Source of the DNA: Pedobacter sp. MC2016-15
GTDB taxonomy: Bacteria; Bacteroidota; Bacteroidia; Sphingobacteriales; Sphingobacteriaceae
NCBI RefSeq assembly: GCF_026239695.1
Contig: NZ_JAPIVS010000003.1
Location: 310,001 to 374,000 of the forward strand
Reading direction: 5' to 3'
Length of the DNA stretch: 64,000 nucleotides
The position numbers and the translations under genes were made by a program. The stretch's first letter is position 1; each line of letters starts with the position of its first letter. The notes below the pieces were generated by a model. The model did not search any database. It saw nothing but the letters and a program-made list of their open reading frames with translations, and was not told the origin of the DNA. Below are positions 27,266 through 36,016 of this stretch, piece after piece.

Positions 27266-28609
27266 TTATTGTAAGCTTGAACCAATTCCGGCTAACAGTG
27301 AGGTAAAGGCACTTAAGTTAGCAACTGCATTCTGGTAAAGAGAACTGTATTTATTGTTAGATTCAGTGATTTTAACATCACTCATATTGTTGATCATGTT
27401 GGTGATACCCGAATTGTTTGTATTCAATTCATAACCAAGGTTGTTGTAATACTCAAGTGTTCCACCTGTATTGTAAAGATCCAGAAGCTGACCTTCCCAG
27501 TCTTTATTGGTATTCATTTTTCCTACAGTATTGTTGTAAACTTTAGCATTTGAATAAGTTGTTTTACCAGAGATGATGTATCTTTCGAAACCTTGAAGCT
27601 CAAATCCGCTGTATTTTTTTGTGTTATAGCAGATATTATTATAGATCTGGCTTACTGCAGGACTTGTTCCTCTTGAGTATAACCACATCCTGATTGCATT
27701 TCCCTGATAGTTAGTTAATTTGTTCTCGTGGAATAAGCCATTGCCCTGCATCATGAATACACCATTGTGGTTGGTAGCTGAGGTATTTACGTTATTAACA
27801 ACGTTGTGGTGAATATTATAATCCTGTACATTTGAGAATGAACAAACCGAACCTACATAAGCACTGTTCTGGAACAGGTTATTTGCAATTTCAACATCTT
27901 TGAAAAATCCGCTGTCTTCTCCGTTGTCTTTATTTAATGATCCACCGAAGATAATGCTTCCTGCGTTGGTGAATGAGCAATTTAAAATTTTGAATCCATC
28001 AGTTCTGGTTTCAGCAGTTCCTCTGTAGGCGAAACCTGAACCATTATTGTTGTTACCAGATATCGTGTAATCAGCAACATTTGTAAAGCTCATGCTTTTT
28101 AAAACAACTCCAGACATTTTTCCACTCATGGTGATTGCTCTGTACGAGATGTTGGCAAACTGGAATCCGTAAGTTAATCCGGCAGTATAGTCGCCATCGA
28201 TGATAACGTTAGTAATATTCTCAGTGGACATAAACTCGGAGATGTTTACCTGACCTACGTTTTTGATATACACTGGTTTTGCGGTACTAGCCAGGATGTT
28301 TTTAATAGTAATCCCTTTGTAGCTTCCTGCTTTGATTCTGATAAAAGTATTGCTGGCAATATTTAATGTGTTTCCGTCAATTACAAGATATCCCGATCCT
28401 GTACCCAGGTCAAGTACTGTAGCGTCTGAGGGAACAGCGTAACTTGAAGCCGGTGCCGGTGTTGTAGTTATAGGCTCAGTTGTAACCGGTGTTGTAGTTT
28501 CCGGAGTTTGGTTCCACTGGCCTCTTCTTCTGAATCCATCTTTTTTACAAGCTGACATCAACATCACTGACCCGATTAGTACTGCGTAAATTGCTTTATT
28601 CTTTACCAT
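27266..28609 (-). CDS. Lipoprotein with right-handed parallel beta-helix
   Basis: A 447-residue lipoprotein: signal peptide with lipobox LMSAC, a basic KKDGFRRRGQW stretch, a Thr/Pro-rich spacer (about 34-54), and then a right-handed beta-helix made of many NxxI/V-type turns. Clear repeats include NISYRAITMSGKMSGVVLKSMSFTN, FKILNCSFTNAG, VEIANNLFQNS, YNIHHNVVNNV and AKVYNNTVGKMN. The fold is common in polysaccharide lyases, epimerases and adhesins; I see no clear catalytic motif that would choose among these. It faces the exopolysaccharide operon across the terminator, so action on that polymer at the cell surface is plausible. The long upstream region carries operator-like repeats. Confidence 0.8.
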   Translation of the reverse strand: MVKNKAIYAVLIGSVMLMSACKKDGFRRRGQWNQTPETTTPVTTEPITTTPAPASSYAVPSDATVLDLGTGSGYLVIDGNTLNIASNTFIRIKAGSYKGITIKNILASTAKPVYIKNVGQVNISEFMSTENITNVIIDGDYTAGLTYGFQFANISYRAITMSGKMSGVVLKSMSFTNVADYTISGNNNNGSGFAYRGTAETRTDGFKILNCSFTNAGSIIFGGSLNKDNGEDSGFFKDVEIANNLFQNSAYVGSVCSFSNVQDYNIHHNVVNNVNTSATNHNGVFMMQGNGLFHENKLTNYQGNAIRMWLYSRGTSPAVSQIYNNICYNTKKYSGFELQGFERYIISGKTTYSNAKVYNNTVGKMNTNKDWEGQLLDLYNTGGTLEYYNNLGYELNTNNSGITNMINNMSDVKITESNNKYSSLYQNAVANLSAFTSLLAGIGSSLQ

Positions 28610-29047
28610 AATTTTAAGTTCTTGAAGCGTTTTCTAAGTGTCTACAGTGCAAGGATAGACAAATATTCTTGATTATCAGTACCATGGAAATGTGTGGAAT
28701 TCCCCGAAAAGAGTAAAAATTCCCCAAAAAGTACGTTTCCCCGTTCTGGGGAATGTTTTTCACGCACTTTGTGTCACAAAGCTGTTTCAATGTATTTTTA
28801 GTTATGACATTAAAATGACATAAGTTTCTCTGATTAGCACTTAAAGCCGCATGTGATCCATATTTTGAGACATTTGTATTACAAAAATTACATAAGCTCG
28901 GCGCTAAATTTTATTGAGCAATATGAAATATTAATGAATGTGAAAGATAATCCCCGTTCACGTGGGTATAATCGTTAAAAAATCCACGATCAGTCTTTTT
29001 TTCACACATATTGCTATATATTTATGGTAAATTAATACAATGCAGCG
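28610..29047. promoter_or_regulatory. 438-bp regulatory region between divergent genes
   Basis: This gap separates the beta-helix lipoprotein (-) from the oxidoreductase pair (+). Three direct copies of WTTCCCC stand at 28699-28705, 28719-28725 and 28736-28742, 20 and 17 bases apart. An inverted GGGGAAT at 28748-28754 makes TTCCCC-N5-GGGGAA with the third copy. A perfect palindrome, CTTTGTG-T-CACAAAG, follows at 28767-28781. No exact TAnnTTTG box was found. The boxes begin about 90 bases upstream of the lipoprotein start, a typical activator distance. Confidence 0.5.
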
Positions 29048-29623
29048 GTGGATAGAAGAGGATATTTAAAAACTGTAGTATCTTTTGGTGTGATCAGCGT
29101 CACGTCGTTTTCATTATTTAAATGGTTCGATCTTAACAAACGTGTAGATCCGGGGAAAATATGGGATAAACGGGCAATTATCGCCGAGATAGCTGAGCTT
29201 ATTATTCCGGAAACGAATACTCCTGGAGCCAGAAGTGCCGGTGTCGACCATTATATTATTGATGTATTAATAAATTGTAACCCGGTAAGGCAGCAGCACA
29301 AATTCTATGAAGGCCTCGAAGATCTGGAAGACTACGCGCTCAGTAAGTATGATAAAGAGTTTATGTTTTGCAGTCTTGAACAAAAGCATGCTGTCCTTCA
29401 GCATTTCGCAGACCATGCCGCTTACTCCAATAGAATCCTGAACAAGATCAATAATAAGTTTCTGGGACAATCCTTTTTTTCGAAGATCAAAAGCCTCACC
29501 GTTGAAGGATATTGTCTCTCAAGGGTAGGGGCTACAAAGGCTTTAGCCTATGACTATATCCCGGGCTCATTCGAGGCTTGTGTTCCCCTCCAATTACATC
29601 AAAAATCCTGGGCCACCAAATAA
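29048..29623 (+). CDS. Tat-signal small subunit, gluconate 2-dehydrogenase subunit 3-like
   Basis: A 191-residue protein read from a GTG start. MDRRGYLKTVVSFGVISV is a twin-arginine signal (RR followed by a hydrophobic stretch). The mature domain has the family landmarks RAIIAEIAELIIPETNTPGARSAGVDHYIID near its start, and the helical remainder matches the gluconate 2-dehydrogenase subunit 3 family. In FAD-dependent fructose, gluconate and glucose dehydrogenases this subunit carries the Tat signal for a leaderless FAD subunit that is exported with it. Its stop overlaps the start of the GMC gene (TAATG), consistent with a co-exported complex. Confidence 0.85.
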   Translation: MDRRGYLKTVVSFGVISVTSFSLFKWFDLNKRVDPGKIWDKRAIIAEIAELIIPETNTPGARSAGVDHYIIDVLINCNPVRQQHKFYEGLEDLEDYALSKYDKEFMFCSLEQKHAVLQHFADHAAYSNRILNKINNKFLGQSFFSKIKSLTVEGYCLSRVGATKALAYDYIPGSFEACVPLQLHQKSWATK

Positions 29624-31323
29624 TGATATATATAACTGACAAAATCAAAGAATCTTCCACCTATGACGCCATTGTCATCGGTTCTGGCATCAGTGGCGGC
29701 TGGGCTGCAATGGAACTTTGCAGGAAAGGATTGAAAACCCTGCTGCTGGAACGGGGAAGAGATGTAAAACATATTGTGGATTACCCTACTGCAAACCTGA
29801 GCCCCTGGGACTTCAAATATGGTCCAAATCATACTATGGAAGAGCAGACACGTAATCCAATTCAAAGCAGCTCTTCTGATCCTTCCAATAAACATTTTTT
29901 TGCTGACGATATCAATCATCCATATATCCAGGAGAAACCTTTTACCTGGATTAGAGGGTATCAGGTAGGAGGCCGGTCACTCACATGGGGAAGACAGTGC
30001 TATCGTTTGAGCGATCTCGATTTTGATGCCAACGCTAAAGAGGGGATAGCGGTAGACTGGCCAATCCGCTACAAGGATATTGCCCCATGGTACAGCTATG
30101 TAGAATCTTTTATTGGTGTCAGTGGCAACAAGGAGGGTTTACCGCAATTACCGGATGGGGAATTTCTTTCCCCTATGGAATTGAACTGCATTGAGAAGCA
30201 TCTTGGGGAGTCGATTAGGAAAAATAATCACGATAGGTTACTTACTATTGCACGTGTTGCCAACCTCACCCGGGGCTGGGATAATCGTGGTCCATGTCAG
30301 TACCGCAACCTCTGCAGCCGGGGTTGTCCCTTTGGCGGATATTTCAGCAGCAACAGCTCAACAATTCCTGCAGCAATGGCTACAGGAAACCTTACGTTAA
30401 GGCCATTTTCTATCGTGTCAGAAATATTATATGATGAACAGAAACAGCGTGCGAAGGGTGTAAGGATTATTGATGCTGTGACCAATGAAATGCATGAATT
30501 TTATTCCAACATAGTCTTTGTCAATGCTTCGACAATAGCAACAGCCGGAATCCTGTTAAATTCTACCTCCTCCAGGTTTCCGAATGGTTTTGGTAATGAT
30601 AGCGGGCAGGTTGGCCATAACCTGATGGATCATCATTCTACTGCAGGTGCCGGTGGTGCGCATGATGGTTTTACTGGTCTCTATTATAAAGGAAGAAGAC
30701 CCAGTGGCTTTTTGATACCACGATTTCGCAATCTGCGCGACGGAGAGAATCTGAAATTCAAAAGGGGATATAACATCCAGGGACACGGTGAGCGGCAGGA
30801 ATGGAGCGATAAGGTCTATGGTCTCAACGGATTTGGTGCCGACTTTAAAGCGCAGCTAACTACTCCCGGACCCTGGACGGTGTGGATGGCAGGCTGGGGC
30901 GAGTGTCTTCCCGACTACAATAATAAAATTAGTCTCGACCAGACCAGTAAGGACAAATGGGGACTGCCGGTGATCAAAATAGATTTCTCATTTAATGATA
31001 ATGAACATGAAATGATGAAGGACATTCAAAACACTTCGGCGGAGATGCTGGAAAAGGCAGGTTTCAGAGATATTGATGTTTTTAACTATCATAAATCGGG
31101 TGGCTCCACAGTTCATGAAATGGGAACGGCCAGAATGGGACATGATCCCAAAACTTCCGTTTTAAATAGGCACAATCAAATGCACGCGGCTAAAAACGTA
31201 TTTATAACTGACGGGAGTTGCATGACTTCGTCCGCCAGCCAGAATCCTTCTCTTACCTATATGGCTTTAACCGCACGTGCAGTGGACTTCGCAGTTGAAG
31301 AACTGAAGAAAGGTAATCTGTGA
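29623..31323 (+). CDS. GMC-family FAD oxidoreductase with Cys cluster, copy 1
   Basis: From the ATG at 29623 this is a 566-residue flavoprotein. The FAD site is AIVIGSGISGGWAAMEL at about residues 16-32, and the C-terminal active site has H498 (STVHEMGTARMGHD) and N541 (SASQNPSLTYMAL), the His/Asn pair of the family. Cysteines C225, C231 and C235 in GPCQYRNLCSRGCPFGG form a pattern like the iron-sulfur-binding cysteines of FAD-glucose and gluconate dehydrogenases. It has no signal peptide of its own, so export with the upstream Tat protein is expected. It should oxidise a sugar alcohol group, passing electrons to a membrane carrier. The position beside a UbiA/GT-C gene set suggests a lipid-linked or glycan substrate, which is inference. 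Confidence 0.88.
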   Translation: MIYITDKIKESSTYDAIVIGSGISGGWAAMELCRKGLKTLLLERGRDVKHIVDYPTANLSPWDFKYGPNHTMEEQTRNPIQSSSSDPSNKHFFADDINHPYIQEKPFTWIRGYQVGGRSLTWGRQCYRLSDLDFDANAKEGIAVDWPIRYKDIAPWYSYVESFIGVSGNKEGLPQLPDGEFLSPMELNCIEKHLGESIRKNNHDRLLTIARVANLTRGWDNRGPCQYRNLCSRGCPFGGYFSSNSSTIPAAMATGNLTLRPFSIVSEILYDEQKQRAKGVRIIDAVTNEMHEFYSNIVFVNASTIATAGILLNSTSSRFPNGFGNDSGQVGHNLMDHHSTAGAGGAHDGFTGLYYKGRRPSGFLIPRFRNLRDGENLKFKRGYNIQGHGERQEWSDKVYGLNGFGADFKAQLTTPGPWTVWMAGWGECLPDYNNKISLDQTSKDKWGLPVIKIDFSFNDNEHEMMKDIQNTSAEMLEKAGFRDIDVFNYHKSGGSTVHEMGTARMGHDPKTSVLNRHNQMHAAKNVFITDGSCMTSSASQNPSLTYMALTARAVDFAVEELKKGNL

Positions 31324-31337
31324 TTTTGTCAGCCTTA

Positions 31338-31937
31338 TTATGAGAACTTGCGATAGAAAGGATGATCTGCAGCAGCTAACAGCTCCCGATCGCCATTGCT
31401 GTCTCCGTAGGCGTATAATGTATAGCTGTCCCGATCAGCATATGCTGCCAGAAGGCGGATTACTTTTTCGGGGCCATGGCAGTTTTTAGTCAGAAAATTC
31501 CCTGTAATGATCTGATGATCCAATTGTAATCCTGTAGCCAGCACAGTTTCTATGCCATACTTGTTTGCCCAGGGACGAATCCAGTTCTCTACAGAAGCAC
31601 TAATGATGATGACTTCATGTCCCATTTGCTGATGCCATCTTATTTTTTCTAAGGCAACCGGATTTACGATCTTTTCAATATTCACAATGAATTTCTCAGA
31701 AAGCTCGTTAAACTTCTCTATGCTGAGGCCTTTGAAAAAAGTTTTAAAGAGCCTTTCTTTTGCAGTGTAGTTTGGGATGATTTTCAATTTGAAAAGTAAC
31801 ACAAAAGGAGCCATATAAAGGCTGCCTCTCAATAAATGCGAGAAACTAACTGCAAAGCGAATAAAAACTGGCAGAGTATCTCTGGTAGTTATCGTTCCAT
31901 CAAAGTCAAATACTGCGATTACTCGTTTATCGTTCAT
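31338..31937 (-). CDS. HAD-IB superfamily phosphatase
   Basis: A 199-residue SerB-like HAD hydrolase. The catalytic motif I is FDFDGT with D11 and D13, motif II is the Ser in IIISASVENW, and motif III/IV is YAYGDSNGDRELL. A helical cap is inserted after motif I. It is the last gene of a minus-strand operon with a GT-C protein and a UbiA prenyltransferase. HAD-IB domains are often encoded with, or fused to, decaprenyl-phosphate phosphoribose synthase-like UbiA proteins, so dephosphorylation of the polyprenyl-phosphoryl-sugar-5-phosphate is the proposed role. General phosphatase functions such as phosphoserine phosphatase are less likely in this context. Confidence 0.87.
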   Translation of the reverse strand: MNDKRVIAVFDFDGTITTRDTLPVFIRFAVSFSHLLRGSLYMAPFVLLFKLKIIPNYTAKERLFKTFFKGLSIEKFNELSEKFIVNIEKIVNPVALEKIRWHQQMGHEVIIISASVENWIRPWANKYGIETVLATGLQLDHQIITGNFLTKNCHGPEKVIRLLAAYADRDSYTLYAYGDSNGDRELLAAADHPFYRKFS

Positions 31938-31945
31938 AAAATCTA

Positions 31946-33631
31946 TTATAATTTAGTTGGCTGTGCAGACTCCACAGGGTTTACAGGTATCATATACATC
32001 GCATCTGAGCTGACGATCGCTTTAGCTGCCGGATTTTTTTCAATGTATCGTTCAATATATGGAATTCCCTTCTCCTGAAATCGTATCCTGTTGGATTCCG
32101 AACTGTCAAACTGAACATATATCGTTCGTTCTGAATCTTTCATCTCCTTCAGCTGCGCATTGATCATCTGAGTCATGAGTATGTTGAACCTGAAAGATAG
32201 TAGGGTGAAACCAATATTTATCGTAAGACATATATACATAAATAATTTTAAGATTTTGAAATTATCCATATATAATTCAGCAATGAGCAGGATGATAATC
32301 GGAATATACCAAAACTGGGGGACATATCTTGCCCACCACGACTCCGGCATGATAATTACGGATGTGATAATTAAAACGACCAGGTACAACCAGTTTTTTC
32401 TGTATCTCCATTGTCCGGAAAATTTAGTCAGTAAGATGGTCAGCAAAATGACTGAAAGCAACATCAATCCGGAAAAGAGTCCACCAAAACCAGCAATACG
32501 GGTATCGATAGCATATGAGTTCACGATGTCATCTTTGTTGATGGCAAATGGAATTTTCAGACGGATCTCTTTTGTGTTTCCGATCATTACATTATCCGTA
32601 TGACCAAAAAAGGAGAGGAAAAATTTGTGGGAGGCACTATAATGCTCAAAGCCGGGCGGTAGATTATGCTGCATGATATCTACCTTGTTTTTACCCATGA
32701 GCGGATAGAATGGATGATGATGAACGATCGTGTTTTCTACATAGGTGCTGTACCCTACAATGAATACACCGATCAAACCTGCAACAAGAGTAATCAGAAA
32801 TGCCTTCTGGAAGAATGCCTTCTGATAATTAACCAGTGCCAGCCAGGCAAGAAAGGCAAATGAGAACAGCACAATATATACAAGACCGGTAAACTTGATA
32901 TTTGATGTGATGATAATTATCGAGGCGAGTACCAGGAAACTGAATTTGTCTCCTTCTCTCACGGCCCATGTGGCTGTAATCAGAAAGCATAATAGCATGA
33001 TTGCCAGTTGTCCGTCAACGTATGTAGTTAGTAGCTGATTGACGGCAATAGGATTTAAAGTAGCAAACAAACTAATGAAGATGCACTTAATTGCAGATAA
33101 TCTTTTGCCACTCAGCAGAAGACCAAGCGTCAGGCAGAAGGAGGCAGACAATAACATGAAGTTCGTGGCTTTTCCAGCCTCAATCCGATCTGTGATGCTA
33201 TATAATGCACTTTGTGGAATCTCTACACCTTTGGAATAATGATCAATATATAAAGCCATATTGATGGATGAAGACAATTCTCCTTCAGTGGGATTCCATC
33301 CGTTTTTTAACTGGTAAATTTCCTCCATGTGATAGGATTGCCCGTCATAGGAGACATCATAAAAGTTAATTGCAATAACTATCGAACTGAGAATGATCGC
33401 GAGACTTATACCAACCCCTTTGATGTAAGTACCCGGATTTCTGTAGTATGTCCTGCAAAAGAAGTAGTATAAGGTCGCAGAAAGGACGAATCCCGCCGGA
33501 AATTGCCATTTGGAGACAGTTAAACCGATGAAGAAGCCTATTGTTACAATCAGAAGCGTCATAGCGATAGTCATGACCAGAATACCTCCAATGGAAAATA
33601 GAATCTTCACTTTGTTCTCTGCCTCTTTCAT
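31946..33631 (-). CDS. Polytopic GT-C-like membrane glycosyltransferase, paralogue 2
   Basis: A 561-residue protein with about 12 membrane segments, paralogous to the protein at 12121-13869. The shared blocks are YDVSYDGQSYHMEEIYQLKNGWNP with D92 and D96, AGKATNFMLL, NPIAVNQLLTTYVDG, NIKFTGLVYI, HPFYPLMGKNKVDI and IIMPESWWARYVPQFW. The first-loop acids and the topology fit the GT-C fold, whose members take a sugar from a polyprenyl phosphate in the periplasm. It is separated by one base from the UbiA gene upstream and by eight bases from the HAD gene downstream, so the three are one transcript. I infer that UbiA and HAD make the lipid-linked donor and this protein uses it. Confidence 0.78.
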   Translation of the reverse strand: MKEAENKVKILFSIGGILVMTIAMTLLIVTIGFFIGLTVSKWQFPAGFVLSATLYYFFCRTYYRNPGTYIKGVGISLAIILSSIVIAINFYDVSYDGQSYHMEEIYQLKNGWNPTEGELSSSINMALYIDHYSKGVEIPQSALYSITDRIEAGKATNFMLLSASFCLTLGLLLSGKRLSAIKCIFISLFATLNPIAVNQLLTTYVDGQLAIMLLCFLITATWAVREGDKFSFLVLASIIIITSNIKFTGLVYIVLFSFAFLAWLALVNYQKAFFQKAFLITLVAGLIGVFIVGYSTYVENTIVHHHPFYPLMGKNKVDIMQHNLPPGFEHYSASHKFFLSFFGHTDNVMIGNTKEIRLKIPFAINKDDIVNSYAIDTRIAGFGGLFSGLMLLSVILLTILLTKFSGQWRYRKNWLYLVVLIITSVIIMPESWWARYVPQFWYIPIIILLIAELYMDNFKILKLFMYICLTINIGFTLLSFRFNILMTQMINAQLKEMKDSERTIYVQFDSSESNRIRFQEKGIPYIERYIEKNPAAKAIVSSDAMYMIPVNPVESAQPTKL

Positions 33632-33632
33632 A

Positions 33633-34514
33633 TCAGACTTTTAAATAGATAATTAGGAAAAAGGAAACAATCCAGCCAACAAGAATAATTTGTAAAAACC
33701 TGTTTTCAAGCAATACAGTGGTTGGACTCCCACTGATCCGCCATACAAAGGTTAATTGCAGGTACCTTAACACGCCCAGGATAACAAAAAATGAAGTGAG
33801 ATAGGTATGGTCACCGAATGTGGCAACGATCTCAGGAGAAGTACAGTACATCACGTAACATACCACTACCGCGGTGGCCATCATAGTTATGGCAACATTT
33901 AGAAACTCGAGATTGTATCCCTGTATATTCTTTCTCGCTTTCTGACCCGTTTCTACATAATTGGCCACATCATCGCGGCGTTTAGCCAGGGCAAGGAACA
34001 GTGCCAGTACCAATGTCATTACAATAATCCAATGGGACAGATGCGTATCTGATGCCTCTCCTCCAATCATAATTCTCAGTACAAAACCTGTAGCGATCAG
34101 CATGATGTCCAGCAGGGAAATGTGTTTCAACTTGATGGTGTAAAGGATGTTCTGAACAAGATAAACACCAGCTATAATCATTGCCACTGTGTTCTGCAGC
34201 AAAACAAAAACTATTGTTGCCAGAATCAGCAAAAGGATAATCAGAAAGACGCCTTCTTTTTTGGTTACTTTACCACTTGCCAGTGGCCTGTTTCTTTTGG
34301 TGAGGTGAATTTTGTCACTTTCAATATCCAGCATGTCATTAAAGACATATACTGCACTCGCCAGAAAAGAAAACCCCAGAAATGTAAGCCCAAGGTTATA
34401 TGCTACGCTTAGCTCACCAAGTTTAAGGTCAAAGAAGGCCGGAAGGAAGATGAATAGATTTTTAGTCCATTGCGGGATTCTTATGAGTTTTAGGCAAGAG
34501 CGCAGTTTTTCCAT
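33633..34514 (-). CDS. UbiA-family prenyltransferase, DPPR-synthase-like, copy 1
   Basis: A 293-residue polytopic prenyltransferase. KLIRIPQWTKNLFIFLPA at the start, the metal motif NDMLDIESDKIHLTKRNRPLASG (N59, D60, D63, D67), and the second region with LLDIMLIATGFVLRIMIGG match the decaprenyl-phosphate phosphoribosyltransferase branch of UbiA, not the quinone branch. In mycobacteria this enzyme moves phosphoribose from PRPP onto decaprenyl phosphate, the first step toward the arabinose donor. It begins the operon UbiA, GT-C, HAD. An exact TAnnTTTG box lies 23 bases upstream. Confidence 0.87.
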   Translation of the reverse strand: MEKLRSCLKLIRIPQWTKNLFIFLPAFFDLKLGELSVAYNLGLTFLGFSFLASAVYVFNDMLDIESDKIHLTKRNRPLASGKVTKKEGVFLIILLLILATIVFVLLQNTVAMIIAGVYLVQNILYTIKLKHISLLDIMLIATGFVLRIMIGGEASDTHLSHWIIVMTLVLALFLALAKRRDDVANYVETGQKARKNIQGYNLEFLNVAITMMATAVVVCYVMYCTSPEIVATFGDHTYLTSFFVILGVLRYLQLTFVWRISGSPTTVLLENRFLQIILVGWIVSFFLIIYLKV

Positions 34515-34536
34515 TAGGATTAGATTAATTTATAAA

Positions 34537-34544
34537 CAAATATA
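34537..34544 (-). promoter_or_regulatory. Bacteroidota -7 box for the UbiA-GTC-HAD operon
   Basis: The minus strand reads TATATTTG, an exact TAnnTTTG match, 22 bases before the UbiA start codon. A matching -33 TTTG is not obvious. Confidence 0.5.
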
Positions 34545-34629
34545 ATTATTTCCTGGAAAGTCCTGTGCTTTATTAATACTCTAAAACCATTTATCAGTGT
34601 AATAAATCAGATGCAAAAAATAGGTGTTT

Positions 34630-34656
34630 GTCGCTTTAAAGTCGCTGTTCGTCGCT
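34630..34656. repeat. Three GTCGCT direct repeats at helical spacing
   Basis: GTCGCT occurs at 34630-34635, 34641-34646 and 34651-34656, so at 11 and 10 bases, about one helical turn each. They are about 90-115 bases upstream of the UbiA promoter box, a suitable place for an activator site. The remaining part of the gap (34515-34749) also has GCCGTTT/AAACGGC, a 7-bp inverted repeat with a long loop. Confidence 0.45.
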
Positions 34657-34749
34657 GAACTAGCATTTTAGGCCGTTTCAAACAATGCTGTCAAAACGGC
34701 TTTGTGTAAGATTTAATAATGTCGTAACATTATATTTCCAGACCGGAAA

Positions 34750-35145
34750 TCAGGCTTTAAAAACAATATGTTTTTTTGTGAGATAGTTGAAGAATGCTAC
34801 AATGATTATTGCCAAAGCTTTACAAAGTTGAATGTCAAGTCTGATCACTTCAAAAAATAACCATAAAATTAGTTGATTGAGGGCAATAGCCAGAACCGAA
34901 AAAAGAATAAAGGATAAAAATTCGTTCCTCTTGGTGTGCTTACTTTTTTCAAAGACAAAGGCTCTGGACAGCACATAGTTGATAATGATTGCAATGATAA
35001 TTGAAATCACATTAGCTACAAGATATTCAATTTGCGTGAATTTAATGAGGATATTGAAGGTGATAAACTCAATGCTTGCACAGAATCCCCCAACGAGGAT
35101 GAATTTGAACACTTGTTGTCTGAAGATCGATTTAATAAATTCCAA
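34750..35145 (-). CDS. GtrA-family membrane protein
   Basis: A 131-residue protein with four membrane helices, matching GtrA: FKFILVGGFCASIEFITFNILI for helix 1, VANVISIIIAIIINYVLSRAFVF for helix 2, and two further helices ending FFNYLTKKHIVF. GtrA proteins are thought to flip polyprenyl-phosphate sugars across the inner membrane. The start is a TTG, because no ATG is available before the first helix and a stop lies eight codons upstream; it follows the GT14 stop by four bases. It fits the idea that lipid-linked sugars are made here for the GT-C enzymes. Confidence 0.85.
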   Translation of the reverse strand: MEFIKSIFRQQVFKFILVGGFCASIEFITFNILIKFTQIEYLVANVISIIIAIIINYVLSRAFVFEKSKHTKRNEFLSFILFSVLAIALNQLILWLFFEVIRLDIQLCKALAIIIVAFFNYLTKKHIVFKA

Positions 35146-35149
35146 TGTT

Positions 35150-36016
35150 CTATTTGTTACTGGTTTCTATAGTCTGGTCAATCTTATTTAAGATATCCTT
35201 GTCGTGGTATTCATCAAACTTCCTTGCGAATAGCATATTCGAACTTTGGATATCCTCAAAATCAGACAGGCCAAAGAGTTTAGGATTCGCGTTCCCCTCA
35301 GACCAGTCAATATATCGTAGGTTATCATTAACAACCTGTTCCCTGAATGGCGAATTCATAATCATTGTTGGGATCACAAATTCATCTGTTCCCCAGCAGT
35401 ATTTCAGGAAACGCAGCATTTTCGGACTATCATTAAATTTTTCGGTTAGAAATGCGGCGCAATCCGTAGATATTGTCCACCATGTCGACTTATTACCACC
35501 ATATAATTTTGTGTACTCCGGAAACTTCCTCACCGGGGCGACCATATTGAGCACTTTTTCCACAAAGAAACGGCCCTTGAAATTAAAATCGGTAAAGTGA
35601 TATTTTTCATACCTGTCCGATGCAGTTTGCCACCATTCTGAATTGTGTTTCGCATCAAAGGAAATGAAATTTTTACCCTTGTTTTGCTGAAGGAATTCAA
35701 AAATCTGTGCAGGACTTGTGACCGGATAATCCTGACCGCTGAGTAAATTAATGAAATCGTATTTTACACCTGAATCCAGAACCTCTTTTATCGAATTGAA
35801 AACAGCCTGTAATATGGTAAAGCCGCCCCAATTACAGGCAATTCTATTCTTTATCAGCTTAACATTCGGAAACTCCTTCAAACCTTCCAATTCTGATAAG
35901 TCAACTTTGCCGTCAAGATGTACGTAAAAATCAAATTGTGGATGCTGTAACGTTTTAATTAACCTTAACAGCTGGTTGTGGTTTTTATGCGTAAGAATAA
36001 TGTGGGCAATGCGCAT
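35150..36016 (-). CDS. GT14-type glycosyltransferase 2
   Basis: A 288-residue member of the core-2/I-branching family. It has the same layout as the copies at 14533 and 43993: MRIAHIILTHKNHNQLLRLI, FDFYVHLDGKVDL, ACNWGGFTILQAV, INLLSGQDYPVTS, TDEFVIPTMIMNSPF, NLRYIDWSEGNANPK and NMLFARKFD. It is closest to the copy at 43993. It probably adds a sugar branch in the cytoplasm. It is first in a two-gene operon with GtrA and is divergent from the glycosyltransferase at 36178, with an inverted repeat at the two start sites. Confidence 0.84.
   Translation of the reverse strand: MRIAHIILTHKNHNQLLRLIKTLQHPQFDFYVHLDGKVDLSELEGLKEFPNVKLIKNRIACNWGGFTILQAVFNSIKEVLDSGVKYDFINLLSGQDYPVTSPAQIFEFLQQNKGKNFISFDAKHNSEWWQTASDRYEKYHFTDFNFKGRFFVEKVLNMVAPVRKFPEYTKLYGGNKSTWWTISTDCAAFLTEKFNDSPKMLRFLKYCWGTDEFVIPTMIMNSPFREQVVNDNLRYIDWSEGNANPKLFGLSDFEDIQSSNMLFARKFDEYHDKDILNKIDQTIETSNK

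Noticed and set aside
28600-28690. A sigma-54 promoter for the beta-helix lipoprotein (TTGCA at the -12 position).
   Set aside because: The -24 GG is missing, so the match is too weak to report.
29578-29622. Upstream extension of the first GMC oxidoreductase frame.
   Set aside because: The added residues overlap the Tat partner gene and precede the FAD-binding start; the ATG at 29623 in a TAATG overlap is clearly better.
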